A stretch of DNA of 64,000 nucleotides from Haliscomenobacteraceae bacterium (GTDB taxonomy: Bacteria; Bacteroidota; Bacteroidia; Chitinophagales; Saprospiraceae): contig CANMVX010000009.1 in NCBI GenBank assembly GCA_947501115.1, positions 1-64,000 of the forward strand, in the 5' to 3' direction. The notes below the pieces were generated by a model. That model had not been told where the DNA came from. It saw nothing but the letters and a program-made list of their open reading frames with translations, and searched no databases. The position numbers were made by a program, and so were the translations under genes. The number at the start of each line of letters is the position of its first letter. Position 1 is the stretch's first letter. Below are positions 35,571-44,200 of this stretch, in pieces.

Positions 35571-35909
35571 TTATATACTAAAAATTTTGTCCATTAACCT
35601 CCATTTTTCACCTGGTTTGGACGACGGTAGGGCTTGTTGATAATTCCACATCAGTTTTTCCCATTCCTGCACCTTAGGATTATTGGCATCAGATAAAGAT
35701 TTTGCTTCAAATGAAAATGAGGCATCCGTTTCCATAATCATAAACAATCTGTTTTCAACCCGGTAAATTTCCATGGATTGAATACCAGATGATGTTATGC
35801 TGTCAATAATTTCAGGCCAAACCTGTTTATGATAGGCCTCATAAGCAGCTATTTTTTCTGTTTCATTCACCAGATCGAGTGCCAAACAATATCTCATATT
35901 ATTATACAT
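35571..35909 (-). CDS. L-rhamnose/L-fucose-type mutarotase (DUF718/RhaM family)
   Basis: A 112-residue sugar mutarotase of the RhaM/DUF718 family, which interconverts anomers of 6-deoxy sugars. Features include MRYCLALDLVNETEKIAAYEA near the N-terminus with Tyr and His of the active site (AYHKQVWPEI), SMEIYRVENRLFMIMETD, and the C-terminal WRLMDKIFS. The ATG at 35909 overlaps the upstream stop by 8 bases; the ATG at 35897 is the alternative. The neighbour is a COG3618 lactonase-type amidohydrolase, so the pair probably serves non-phosphorylating L-fucose or L-rhamnose breakdown. Confidence 0.88.
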   Translation of the reverse strand: MYNNMRYCLALDLVNETEKIAAYEAYHKQVWPEIIDSITSSGIQSMEIYRVENRLFMIMETDASFSFEAKSLSDANNPKVQEWEKLMWNYQQALPSSKPGEKWRLMDKIFSI

Positions 35910-36750
35910 TTAAATGATAAAAACGTTGGGTATTCCATCCCATTACCTTATTAATATCCGATGAATTGAAGGTACTAAAATATGATTTGACAATATCCCA
36001 TTGCATGGAATAATTTCCAGCAAGATTGCAAACTGGCCAATCTGAACCATAACATAACCGTTCTACCCCAAAAGAAAGAACCAATTCATCTAAATAGGGA
36101 TAAAAATCCTCTTTTTTCCAATGATGCCAATCTGCCTCCGTAATCATTCCTGACACTTTAATCAACACCTTAGGAAAAGCCGCTATTTTCCGGATATCGG
36201 CCTGCCACGAGGTGAATCCACTCTGTTTTATGTCGGGTTTTGCTAAATGGTCTATGATAAAAGGTGTGTCAGGAAAATGATTCAAAAAGGCTAACACCTG
36301 TGGAAGTTGCTTGGCATATACTAAAATATCATAACAATATCCATATTTGATTAGCTGATCTATTCCTTGCAAAAAAGCGGGATGTAGCATAAATTCAGGA
36401 TCCTTTTCGTCTTGAACCACATGTCTGAATCCTTTCAAAATTGGAAAATTTCGATAAAAAGAAAGCCTTTCGTCCACCTTTTCAGACCTCAGGTCTATCC
36501 AGCCAACTACCCCTTTTATAAATGGATTAACTTTCGCATGGTCCAATAAAAACTCATTTTCCTTTTCCGATTGCCTGGCCTGAACACTGATCGCTCCTGA
36601 AATTTTTTCCTTATTTAATAGCTGAAGCAATTCTTCAGGTAAAAAGTCCCTTTTCAACGGAGCAAGTTGGTCTGAAATCCAGGCGTATTCCTGCGCATCG
36701 TATTTCCAAAAATGCTGATGTGCATCTATAATTAGAGGTTCCGCATTCAC
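35902..36750 (-). CDS. Amidohydrolase family protein, L-fuconolactonase/rhamnonolactonase-like (COG3618)
   Basis: A 282-residue TIM-barrel metal-dependent hydrolase that opens sugar lactones in this subfamily. The metal-binding HxH motif is in IIDAHQHFWKYD. Other signature parts are AISVQARQSEKENEFLLDHA, GWIDLRSE, FIIDHLAKPDI, VLIKVSGMITEADW and the catalytic-Asp region YGSDWPVCNLAGNY. The fold and context with a 6-deoxy-sugar mutarotase point to L-fuconolactone or L-rhamnonolactone hydrolysis, the exact sugar being undecided. Transcribed divergently from the GHL10 gene 106 bases away. Confidence 0.9.
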   Translation of the reverse strand: MNAEPLIIDAHQHFWKYDAQEYAWISDQLAPLKRDFLPEELLQLLNKEKISGAISVQARQSEKENEFLLDHAKVNPFIKGVVGWIDLRSEKVDERLSFYRNFPILKGFRHVVQDEKDPEFMLHPAFLQGIDQLIKYGYCYDILVYAKQLPQVLAFLNHFPDTPFIIDHLAKPDIKQSGFTSWQADIRKIAAFPKVLIKVSGMITEADWHHWKKEDFYPYLDELVLSFGVERLCYGSDWPVCNLAGNYSMQWDIVKSYFSTFNSSDINKVMGWNTQRFYHLNV

Positions 36751-36856
36751 CGTGTATAATTTTAATAAAAGAATATGGTAACAAAACTTACCTTTATAAA
36801 AATACTAAAATCAGTTATCTTTAAGAAGGAGAATGTATAAAAATCAACGCGCACTC

Positions 36857-38644
36857 ATGAAAAAATTCATTTACCTTGGCATTACCATAGCGTCCTTCAT
36901 TTCTCCTAAAGCCTTTACACAAACACAGGAATTACGGGGTGCCTGGATTGCCACGGTAATTAATCTTGACTGGCCAAGCAGGGGGGCGACCACAGAAAAG
37001 CAACAAAAAGAACTCTTATTTATTTTTGACCGTCTTCAAATAAGCGGCATAAATACGATATTTTTTCAAATACGATGTGAAGCTGATGCCTTTTATAAGA
37101 GTGATTATGAACCCTGGTCCTATTATTTGACAGGAAAACAAGGTCAGGCGCCCGAACCCTTTTGGGATCCCATCTTGTTTGCGAAACAAGAAGCGCACAA
37201 AAGAGGCATGGAATTGCACTTATGGTTGAACCCTTACCGTGTCATAAGGAGCATTTCAAGTACTTATCCAAAAGATAGTACGCATTTGTCCGTCAGGCAT
37301 CCCGCTTGGATGATGCCAGTGAAAAATACTTTATTATTGAACCCGGGAATACCCGACGCCCGATCCTACTTTACCCAATTAATAGCTCAACTTGCTCTTA
37401 GATATCAACCCGACGGTATTCATCTGGATGATTATTTTTATCCGTATGAGGGCATTACGAATGAGGATGCTGCCACTTTTGAAAAATATGGAGCGGGAAA
37501 AACGATACATGAATGGAGGGAAGATAACATTAATCAGATGGTTAGAGACGTCAGTTATCTGCTAAGTACCGAATTTCCAACGATAAAATGGGGAATAAGT
37601 CCCTTTGGTATTTGGAAAAGTGGCACCCCTTCGGGTATCATAGGTTTATCAGGTGCCAGCGTAACTTATGGAAATGCCCTAAAATGGCTTTCTGAAAAAT
37701 GGGTCGATTATATTGCACCGCAACTATATTGGGCCATTGGTGGAAGCCAGGATTTCAAATCTTTAAGTAATTGGTGGTCCCTCCAGTTAAATGGCAGACA
37801 TTTATATCCAGGCATTGCCGCTTATAAAGCCGAACCCTCCATGACTTCCCTGGCATCTCTTTATAAAGCAGACGAAATACCAAAGCAAATTGAGCATCTT
37901 CGCGACAGGCAAATTCCAGGATGGATCTTGTTCCGTGCGGCAAATATCAGCCAGACAGCCACGCAAGGTTTACCCGGCATATTGGCAAATGATATGAATA
38001 AATATCTTTCTCTTACGCCAAGCATGCACTGGAAAAGCCAACAAAAACCGGGAGCCGTTAGATCAGGAAATATTGTCCTGCAACAAAATGGTTATTTGGT
38101 AAAATGGCAAAAATCTCTGGCGACATCAGAAAATGATGTACTCCCCAGGTTCTATGGACTTTACGAAATTCCAAAAGATAGCTTGTTGCAAAATGAAAGT
38201 CCCAAACTGACGAATGATAAACTGATTAGGATTACCTCCGACACCTTCATTCACCTTCCATTGAAGACGGATAGAGATAAAAGTGAATTTTTTATTACCG
38301 CCATAAGTCCTAATTCAATACAAAGCGAACCTTTTCAATTAACCCGTCAAGTAACTTCTATTAGAGAATTAAATAATATGACCCTAACGATGGAAGACCC
38401 ATTTCCGAATCCATCGGATGGGGAATTAAATTTATCGTATAATATAATTAAGGATCAAGAGATTAGCATAAATATATATTCCTTAACAGGCCATCATTTA
38501 GCGACCTTGTTGAACAGGAAAAAATATGAGAAAGGGGAATACTCCTTGTGTTTTAATTTAACTTCCTTGCCAAAACCTGGTATGTATCTAATTATTTTAG
38601 AGGGAAAATGGGATAGAATCATTAAAAAATGGGTATCTTATTGA
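36857..38644 (+). CDS. Exported GHL10-like glycosidase (YngK/DUF187) with type IX secretion tail
   Basis: A family-10-like glycoside hydrolase of about 595 residues. A signal peptide MKKFIYLGITIASF precedes ELRGAWIATVINLDWPS, the DUF187/GHL10 opening. Catalytic-barrel segments include DAFYKSDYEPWSYYLTG, LHLWLNPYR, DGIHLDDYFYPYEG, KWGISPFGIW and VDYIAPQLYWA. Fibronectin-like sequence follows, then a type IX secretion C-terminal domain (DPFPNPSDGELNLSYNI ... LTGHHLATLL) in the last 80 residues. I chose ATG 36857 for the clean leader; ATG 36833, just after an unusual AAGGAG, would add eight residues. Substrate unknown. Confidence 0.9.
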   Translation: MKKFIYLGITIASFISPKAFTQTQELRGAWIATVINLDWPSRGATTEKQQKELLFIFDRLQISGINTIFFQIRCEADAFYKSDYEPWSYYLTGKQGQAPEPFWDPILFAKQEAHKRGMELHLWLNPYRVIRSISSTYPKDSTHLSVRHPAWMMPVKNTLLLNPGIPDARSYFTQLIAQLALRYQPDGIHLDDYFYPYEGITNEDAATFEKYGAGKTIHEWREDNINQMVRDVSYLLSTEFPTIKWGISPFGIWKSGTPSGIIGLSGASVTYGNALKWLSEKWVDYIAPQLYWAIGGSQDFKSLSNWWSLQLNGRHLYPGIAAYKAEPSMTSLASLYKADEIPKQIEHLRDRQIPGWILFRAANISQTATQGLPGILANDMNKYLSLTPSMHWKSQQKPGAVRSGNIVLQQNGYLVKWQKSLATSENDVLPRFYGLYEIPKDSLLQNESPKLTNDKLIRITSDTFIHLPLKTDRDKSEFFITAISPNSIQSEPFQLTRQVTSIRELNNMTLTMEDPFPNPSDGELNLSYNIIKDQEISINIYSLTGHHLATLLNRKKYEKGEYSLCFNLTSLPKPGMYLIILEGKWDRIIKKWVSY

Positions 38645-38666
38645 TTATTTTTAAAAGCACCTGAAA

Positions 38667-39596
38667 ATGAAAAGAAGAAATGCAATCCTCACCTTAGGGT
38701 CAATAGGCGCGGCGTCTGCCATACCTAATACCCTTCAGGCAAATGTGTCGGTTAAAAAAAAGGCAACCTTCACCTTTTGTTTGAATACAAGTACCATTAG
38801 TGGTCAAAAACTGGGTATTTTAAAATATATTGATATTGCCGCAAAAGCGGGTTATGATGGCATAGAATTATGGACCAATGACATTAAGGAATATCTGAAA
38901 AATGGAAATAAACTCAATGACTTAGCAAAAATTATAGATTCAGCTGGTCTGAAGGTTGAGAATGCCATTGGATTTGCTCCCTGGATGGTTTCAGATAATG
39001 AAAAACGCAGACTTGGATTGATTCAGTTGGAGGAGGAGATGAACTGGTTGGCTGCTTTAGGGGGAAAACGCATTGCTGCACCACCTGCCGGCGTTGGTAG
39101 AGATGAACCTATCGATTGGTTGCAGGCGGGCCTGCGGTATAAGACGGCTTTAGACCTTGGCAGAAAAACGGGCGTAATGCCTCAACTTGAATTTTGGGGT
39201 GCCTCAGGAACTATGTTTCATTTAAGTCAGACTGTGGCAGTGGCCGCCGCTGCCAATGATGCTGACGCCAGAATATTACCCGATGTATATCATTTATTTC
39301 GCGGAGGTTCGGGTTTTGATGCTTTAACAATGCTATCAGGTCCTACCATTGAAATATTTCATTTCAATGATTATGTTGCCAACATTCCACAAGAAAAACA
39401 GACAGATAATGATCGGGTTTACCCCGGTGATGGCATAGCACCCTGGTCAAAAATTATTCAAATACTGAAAGAAATGGGAACTCCAAAAGTACTTTCCCTT
39501 GAACTTTTTAACAAAGAATACTGGAAACAAGATCCGATGGAGGTGGCAAAAACGGGATTGATGAAAATGAAGAAACTGGTGGAAAATGAAGATTAA
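38667..39596 (+). CDS. Sugar phosphate isomerase/epimerase-like TIM barrel with export leader
   Basis: A 309-residue xylose-isomerase-like TIM barrel (AP endonuclease 2 superfamily). The leader MKRRNAILTLGSIGAASAIP resembles a twin-arginine or lipoprotein-free export signal, common for these proteins in Bacteroidota. Barrel motifs include DIAAKAGYDGIELWTNDI, PAGVGRDEPIDW, MPQLEFWGASGTMF, ARILPDVYHLFRGG, EIFHFNDYVA and KVLSLELFNKEYW, giving Glu, Asp and His metal ligands. It follows the GHL10 gene by 22 bases and may act on its products. The reaction is not known. Confidence 0.88.
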   Translation: MKRRNAILTLGSIGAASAIPNTLQANVSVKKKATFTFCLNTSTISGQKLGILKYIDIAAKAGYDGIELWTNDIKEYLKNGNKLNDLAKIIDSAGLKVENAIGFAPWMVSDNEKRRLGLIQLEEEMNWLAALGGKRIAAPPAGVGRDEPIDWLQAGLRYKTALDLGRKTGVMPQLEFWGASGTMFHLSQTVAVAAAANDADARILPDVYHLFRGGSGFDALTMLSGPTIEIFHFNDYVANIPQEKQTDNDRVYPGDGIAPWSKIIQILKEMGTPKVLSLELFNKEYWKQDPMEVAKTGLMKMKKLVENED

Positions 39597-39604
39597 TTAG
39601 CCGG

Positions 39605-40627
39605 CTAACATACTAAAAGTGCTTGATTACGAAATTTTTCAAGTGCATCTAAATAGGCAAGTGAAATAATTTCCCTTAGTTTTTCCTCTGAGGTAACTTT
39701 AGTGCCTTTATAACTGGAAATTAAATCCCCATTATTAAAATGGTCCAACATTTTTGATATGATGACCTCCTTCGTATTATTTCCATCCAGATATCTTACC
39801 AGATAATACTCAAAAAGACTCAACTGAACAGACTCAAAATATAAATTGGTCACTACTTTTTGTTTCAAATATATGGCTTGGGCCGTTACATATTCCCAAA
39901 CTTTGGGAGTGTCCATTTCATGGGAATTTATAGGTATAAAATCAGCTCTGATGTCTATTTTTCCTTTTAAAAAAAGATCCATCAGACTTACTTTTGCTTG
40001 TGCTTCAAGTTCTAAAATATTAATTTCAGATAACCTATTTGCTGATAAGGATATCAAGTTATGGAAAGATAGATATCCATTATTTTCACTAAATACCTCA
40101 AAAATAGCTTTAAGCATTGGATTTTTGGTTGAAACGGTATCTTCCGGATCATTATTTAGATAAAATATTACCGTTTGATTTAATTCCTCTTTAGAAATCT
40201 CCTCCTCAGGGGATCTAACCAGATTCATTTTAAAATAATAATCCACCAACGTGTCCATGGGGATTTTCCTATGAATGAGTTGATGATTATGACACAGGAT
40301 GGTTTGTCGAAATGCTCTGTTTGTGATAAAATCGAGATATTGTTCCATGCGTACCACATCTTCAATATCTCCCAATTTTTCACTAATTATTTTAGAATAA
40401 TTATGAATATACATTTTAGTAATTTCAGCATCAACGACATATTGTAACCCAACTTTGGTTGCTTCCTCCATAAAAGAAGAAAAATAAAAAGCCTTGTTAT
40501 AGGTTTGTAAAAAATCATGCGCTATGCTATAATCAGGTTTATCAGTGAGCAATTCACTGGTTTCGAACATTAGCTTTGCATAAGCACTATCAGATTCTTT
40601 GACGGCTTCTTTTACAAAATCAAACAA
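39605..40627 (-). CDS. 3' part of a frameshifted SAM methyltransferase: regulatory domain
   Basis: This 340-residue frame is the C-terminal two thirds of one gene whose N-terminal part is the next frame upstream. It resembles the methyltransferase regulatory domain found after a class I methyltransferase (FLQTYNKAFYFSSFMEEA, GLQYVVDAEI, LDFITNRAFRQTILCHN). The first ATG here (40627) is internal: the frame is open further upstream and reads HFYSNNFEDIPEKINQIRLL, directly continuing the methyltransferase. One base is missing in the T run at 40678-40681. If intact, the product would be about 533 residues. It may be a pseudogene or a sequencing error. Confidence 0.75.
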   Translation of the reverse strand: MFDFVKEAVKESDSAYAKLMFETSELLTDKPDYSIAHDFLQTYNKAFYFSSFMEEATKVGLQYVVDAEITKMYIHNYSKIISEKLGDIEDVVRMEQYLDFITNRAFRQTILCHNHQLIHRKIPMDTLVDYYFKMNLVRSPEEEISKEELNQTVIFYLNNDPEDTVSTKNPMLKAIFEVFSENNGYLSFHNLISLSANRLSEINILELEAQAKVSLMDLFLKGKIDIRADFIPINSHEMDTPKVWEYVTAQAIYLKQKVVTNLYFESVQLSLFEYYLVRYLDGNNTKEVIISKMLDHFNNGDLISSYKGTKVTSEEKLREIISLAYLDALEKFRNQALLVC

Positions 40628-40641
40628 TAATCTGATTTGAT

Positions 40642-41205
40642 TTATTTTTTCTGGTATATCCTCAAAATTATTGCTATAAAATGGGCCAATTCTCTTATAG
40701 TTGCCATATTATTCCATCCTGGCAAGGTATTATAACTGATATAAGCCAGTCCATTTTCGTTTAGATTTTCTTTACAAATAGCTAATATTTTATTACGAAC
40801 CTCGTCAGAAACAAGGGAAAAAACATCATGAACAATAATATAATCAAAGGTACCAAAGGAAGTATCCACATCCAGGATATCGCAGCAAATCAAATCGATA
40901 TTAGTCAGATTAAGGGAAAATTTCAAATCATTACCTTTAGAAACAAGTTTGCTTGACAAATCAATACCAATAGAATATGAATCAGGAAATTTCAGCGCAA
41001 ACGGCAAAATATTCCCCCCGGAAGCACAGCCAAGATTCAATATTTTTGCTGATGCTAATGGAGCTGCATCAATGCCAACGAGACGAGAGAGCGTCCTCAA
41101 ATAAAATGGATTAGCAAAAAAATTTGAATAGCTTACAAAAGGTAAAGCAGATTTGTCGGAATGAACATAATTAAAATCCATCAATGATACCATTGTTAAA
41201 GCCAA
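40642..41205 (-). CDS. 5' part of a frameshifted SAM-dependent methyltransferase
   Basis: A 187-residue frame with the class I SAM-binding fold: motif I ILNLGCASGGNILPFALKFP with the acidic end of motif II in SIGIDLSSK, then DLICCDILDVD, FDYIIVHDVFSLV and the family signature YISYNTLPGW. After RELAHF the frame changes and ends ten residues later, whereas the frame used by the downstream ORF continues the family's usual sequence. The substrate of this family is not known; several members sit beside secretion or toxin genes. It starts 6 bases before the end of the giant repeat protein gene upstream, so it is co-transcribed. Confidence 0.8.
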   Translation of the reverse strand: MALTMVSLMDFNYVHSDKSALPFVSYSNFFANPFYLRTLSRLVGIDAAPLASAKILNLGCASGGNILPFALKFPDSYSIGIDLSSKLVSKGNDLKFSLNLTNIDLICCDILDVDTSFGTFDYIIVHDVFSLVSDEVRNKILAICKENLNENGLAYISYNTLPGWNNMATIRELAHFIAIILRIYQKK

Positions 41206-41211
41206 TTAAGT

Positions 41212-44200
41212 TTAGCCATCAATAAGTTTTTTGTCAACTTTAGCTCTTATCGATTTTAAGGCTAGTTGAATCTGGTTATTTAATGTTTGAACTTCTTTGG
41301 TTCTACTTGAAGACCCTTTTGTCGTTTTAATATAATTTTCTACTTGGGTTTCTAATTTTTTCAAAGCAATAAATTTTATATCAGCAGAAAACTTTTCACC
41401 CCTTACCTTATCAAATTGACCAAGTGCTCTATCAACCACCAAAATCCTATTTCTACTACCTTTTAAGAAACCTGAGGAAACGTCAACAAATTTTGCCATA
41501 GTCCAAATACTTTCCTCCACAAAATTCAGATTAACTTTCAGGTTATCTTTTATTGAAGATTCAATATCTTCATTAGCTTGTAAGGGCGTTGAAGGAGTAA
41601 TCCATTTAAAATTCTCTTCATTAGAAACTTCAAAACCTCCAAAACTTCTTTTTGCTAATTCCTTTTTAAATGATTTAGAAAAGAAATAAAAAGCGGTGGT
41701 TTTTAATTCAAGAAAAGCAGCCAACGAAAGATCACCTGCCAGGCTATAACTTGTTTCCATGGTGTTCTTATTAAGAGATAAGGCATTTTCATCTTTCTCC
41801 ATTGAAATTTCCTTAGACGCATTGAAATTAAGCCTGACAAATATCCCCCCCTCTGCACCAAGACTAACGGACACCGATGCTATGAGTGGAATACCCGTTC
41901 CTGCTCCTACACTAAGAAAAACTTTAACTTCTCCTAAAGCAGGTTTACCTTCCTGTGTACCGGCTGAAATGAGATATACCTGATCACCCTTTTTATTTAC
42001 ACTTAACTGTAAGCCAGGCACAGTCACTTTACCCTCCATTCCAGCTGAAACCACGACATTTAGCCCGGGCAAAACCGGTATTTCCGCACTTCCCCCTATT
42101 TTACCTGGGAAAAGGGAGCCTGGAAATTCTACATCTGGTAAGGTTGCAGAAACGCCAATCAACTCCTTTTTTGTTTTACCATCTCCAAAATTATGCGATA
42201 AAGCACCTGAGCCTTCAATTTTAGGAATTTTATGTCCAAAAAAATCAGTGCCTCCCGCTGCTAATCCACCCTCTCCTGAAATAATCCAGTTATCACTTGT
42301 TTTTTCAAGAGCTAATTTGGATAAATTTCCTTTAATAATTCCAAAATCCACTTCAAGTTGGGTTTCCAACTCAGATTTAGACATAGAATAACCATCTTTA
42401 TTTATACTAAGATCATTCACCGTAATTTGAAGATTCTTTTTTAGGAAAGGAGGAGCTATTTTGGCCACTGCTTTCTCCGCATTAAATTCTCCATCCTTAT
42501 AATTTATATTATTTATTTCCAGACTTTGACCAAAAATGACTAAAGTAACATTGGCATTTGTAAATGAAAGACTTGTACCTTTTTCACCTTCTTTTGAAAT
42601 TCCTACATTTCCATCTGCTGAAGCTGAGGCTCCATTTATTTCTCCGCTCAGATTAAAATCTGAGGAACCGTCATAATTGTATTTAGCCCCATCTTTGACG
42701 ACATTAACTACAATATTGGACATTTTGGCCTTATCTGTAAAAGCTAACTCAGGAATGGTTGCTGTGGCACTGGCGAAACCGAAACCATTGTTTTTGGTAA
42801 AGCTGGGATTTTGGATGACAATATTCAGGTCAACACCCATTATGTTTACATCCAGTTCACCTTCTTCAATAGAAAAAATATTCGTTGCAGAATCATAACT
42901 TACCCCATTGACACTTGCTTTTTGACCGACCATTTCCGCATTAAATGAACCATCTTCAAGTGTATATTGGGTTGTTTTATCTTCTACTCCCTTTTTTATA
43001 GTAACATTGCCCTGTCCACCTCCTAAACCAGGTAAGGTAACGTTAAAACTACCTGATGCATTAAAGCCCCCTTCAGCATTCACATTTCCTTCTATATCTG
43101 AAAATTCTGCAATATCCATGACATTGATGGAAGCAATATTTACGGTTATATCCTGGTATGAAAATCCATTTTCCGTTAACTTAGCGTCGGTTAAGGTAGC
43201 ATCTAAAGCATCCACTTTCAACACATTTCCAGCCGAGAAATTCAACTTCAAATTACTGGAAGCTGCTGATATTTCCTGAGGATTCAATGAATCGTAAGTA
43301 ACGCCAATGATAGACGCTTCCTGACCCAAAATAGTCGCATTAAAAGCACCATTCTCAAGATTATATTGGGTTGTTAAGTCTGCAGGCCCTTTTTTCACAG
43401 ATACTTTTCCGGAGGCGTTACCCATGCCAGATGCGGTGACTAAAAAATCACCTTCTGCGTTAAATCCTTCTTTTGGACTTACATTTCCAGAAATATTGCT
43501 AAATTCAGCTATACCGTCAAATAAATTAACGGAAGCAATATTCACAGCAATATTTTCATAAGTAAATCCTTTATCTTTAGATAGCTTAGCATTAGAAACC
43601 GTTGCGTCAAACTCATCAACCTTAAGGACATCTCCTAATGAAAAATTCAGTTTTAAACTACTGGAAGCGGCTGCAATTTCATTTGGATTTACGGAATCAT
43701 AATTGACCCCTTTAAAGGAAACTTCCTGCCCCATGATGCTCGCATTAAATTCGCCATCCTGAAGTTTATATATAGCGACTTTATCATCAGGTCCCTTATT
43801 TACAGAAACTTTACCTTTTGCACCTGCCAGACCTTCAGCGGTAACATCAAAATTACCTTCTGCTGATAAGCCGGTTTTTTGTCCAATACTTCCATTAATA
43901 TCGCTAAAAGTGGCTACCCCAAAGAGATTGACAGAGGCAATACTTAGCGAAATATCCCCATGTGTGAGGATATTATTGGATATTGCGAGGTCTTTAACCA
44001 CGGCGGCTACATTTTCTACCTTAATGGCTTCTCCAACAGAAAGATTCAAATTCAGGCCGACCTCAGAGAAATCGGCAGAAGTTACCTTTTTTTCATTTAT
44101 GTTAAAATCCAGTTGGTTCCAGTTGGCTAATACTTCCTGACCCATAATTTGAAAAGAGGCATTTCCCCCCTTACTAATTATAGACGGATCGGCAGCATCT

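Noticed and set aside
39597..39608. Perfect 12-base palindrome TTAGCCGGCTAA between convergent genes
   Set aside because: It has no loop and no T tract, and covers the end of one gene, so I cannot support a terminator or site-specific target from it.
41759..44140. Several plus-strand open frames of 70-90 codons inside the giant repeat gene
   Set aside because: They are antisense shadows of a repetitive coding sequence. They share the repeat periodicity and carry no independent motif.
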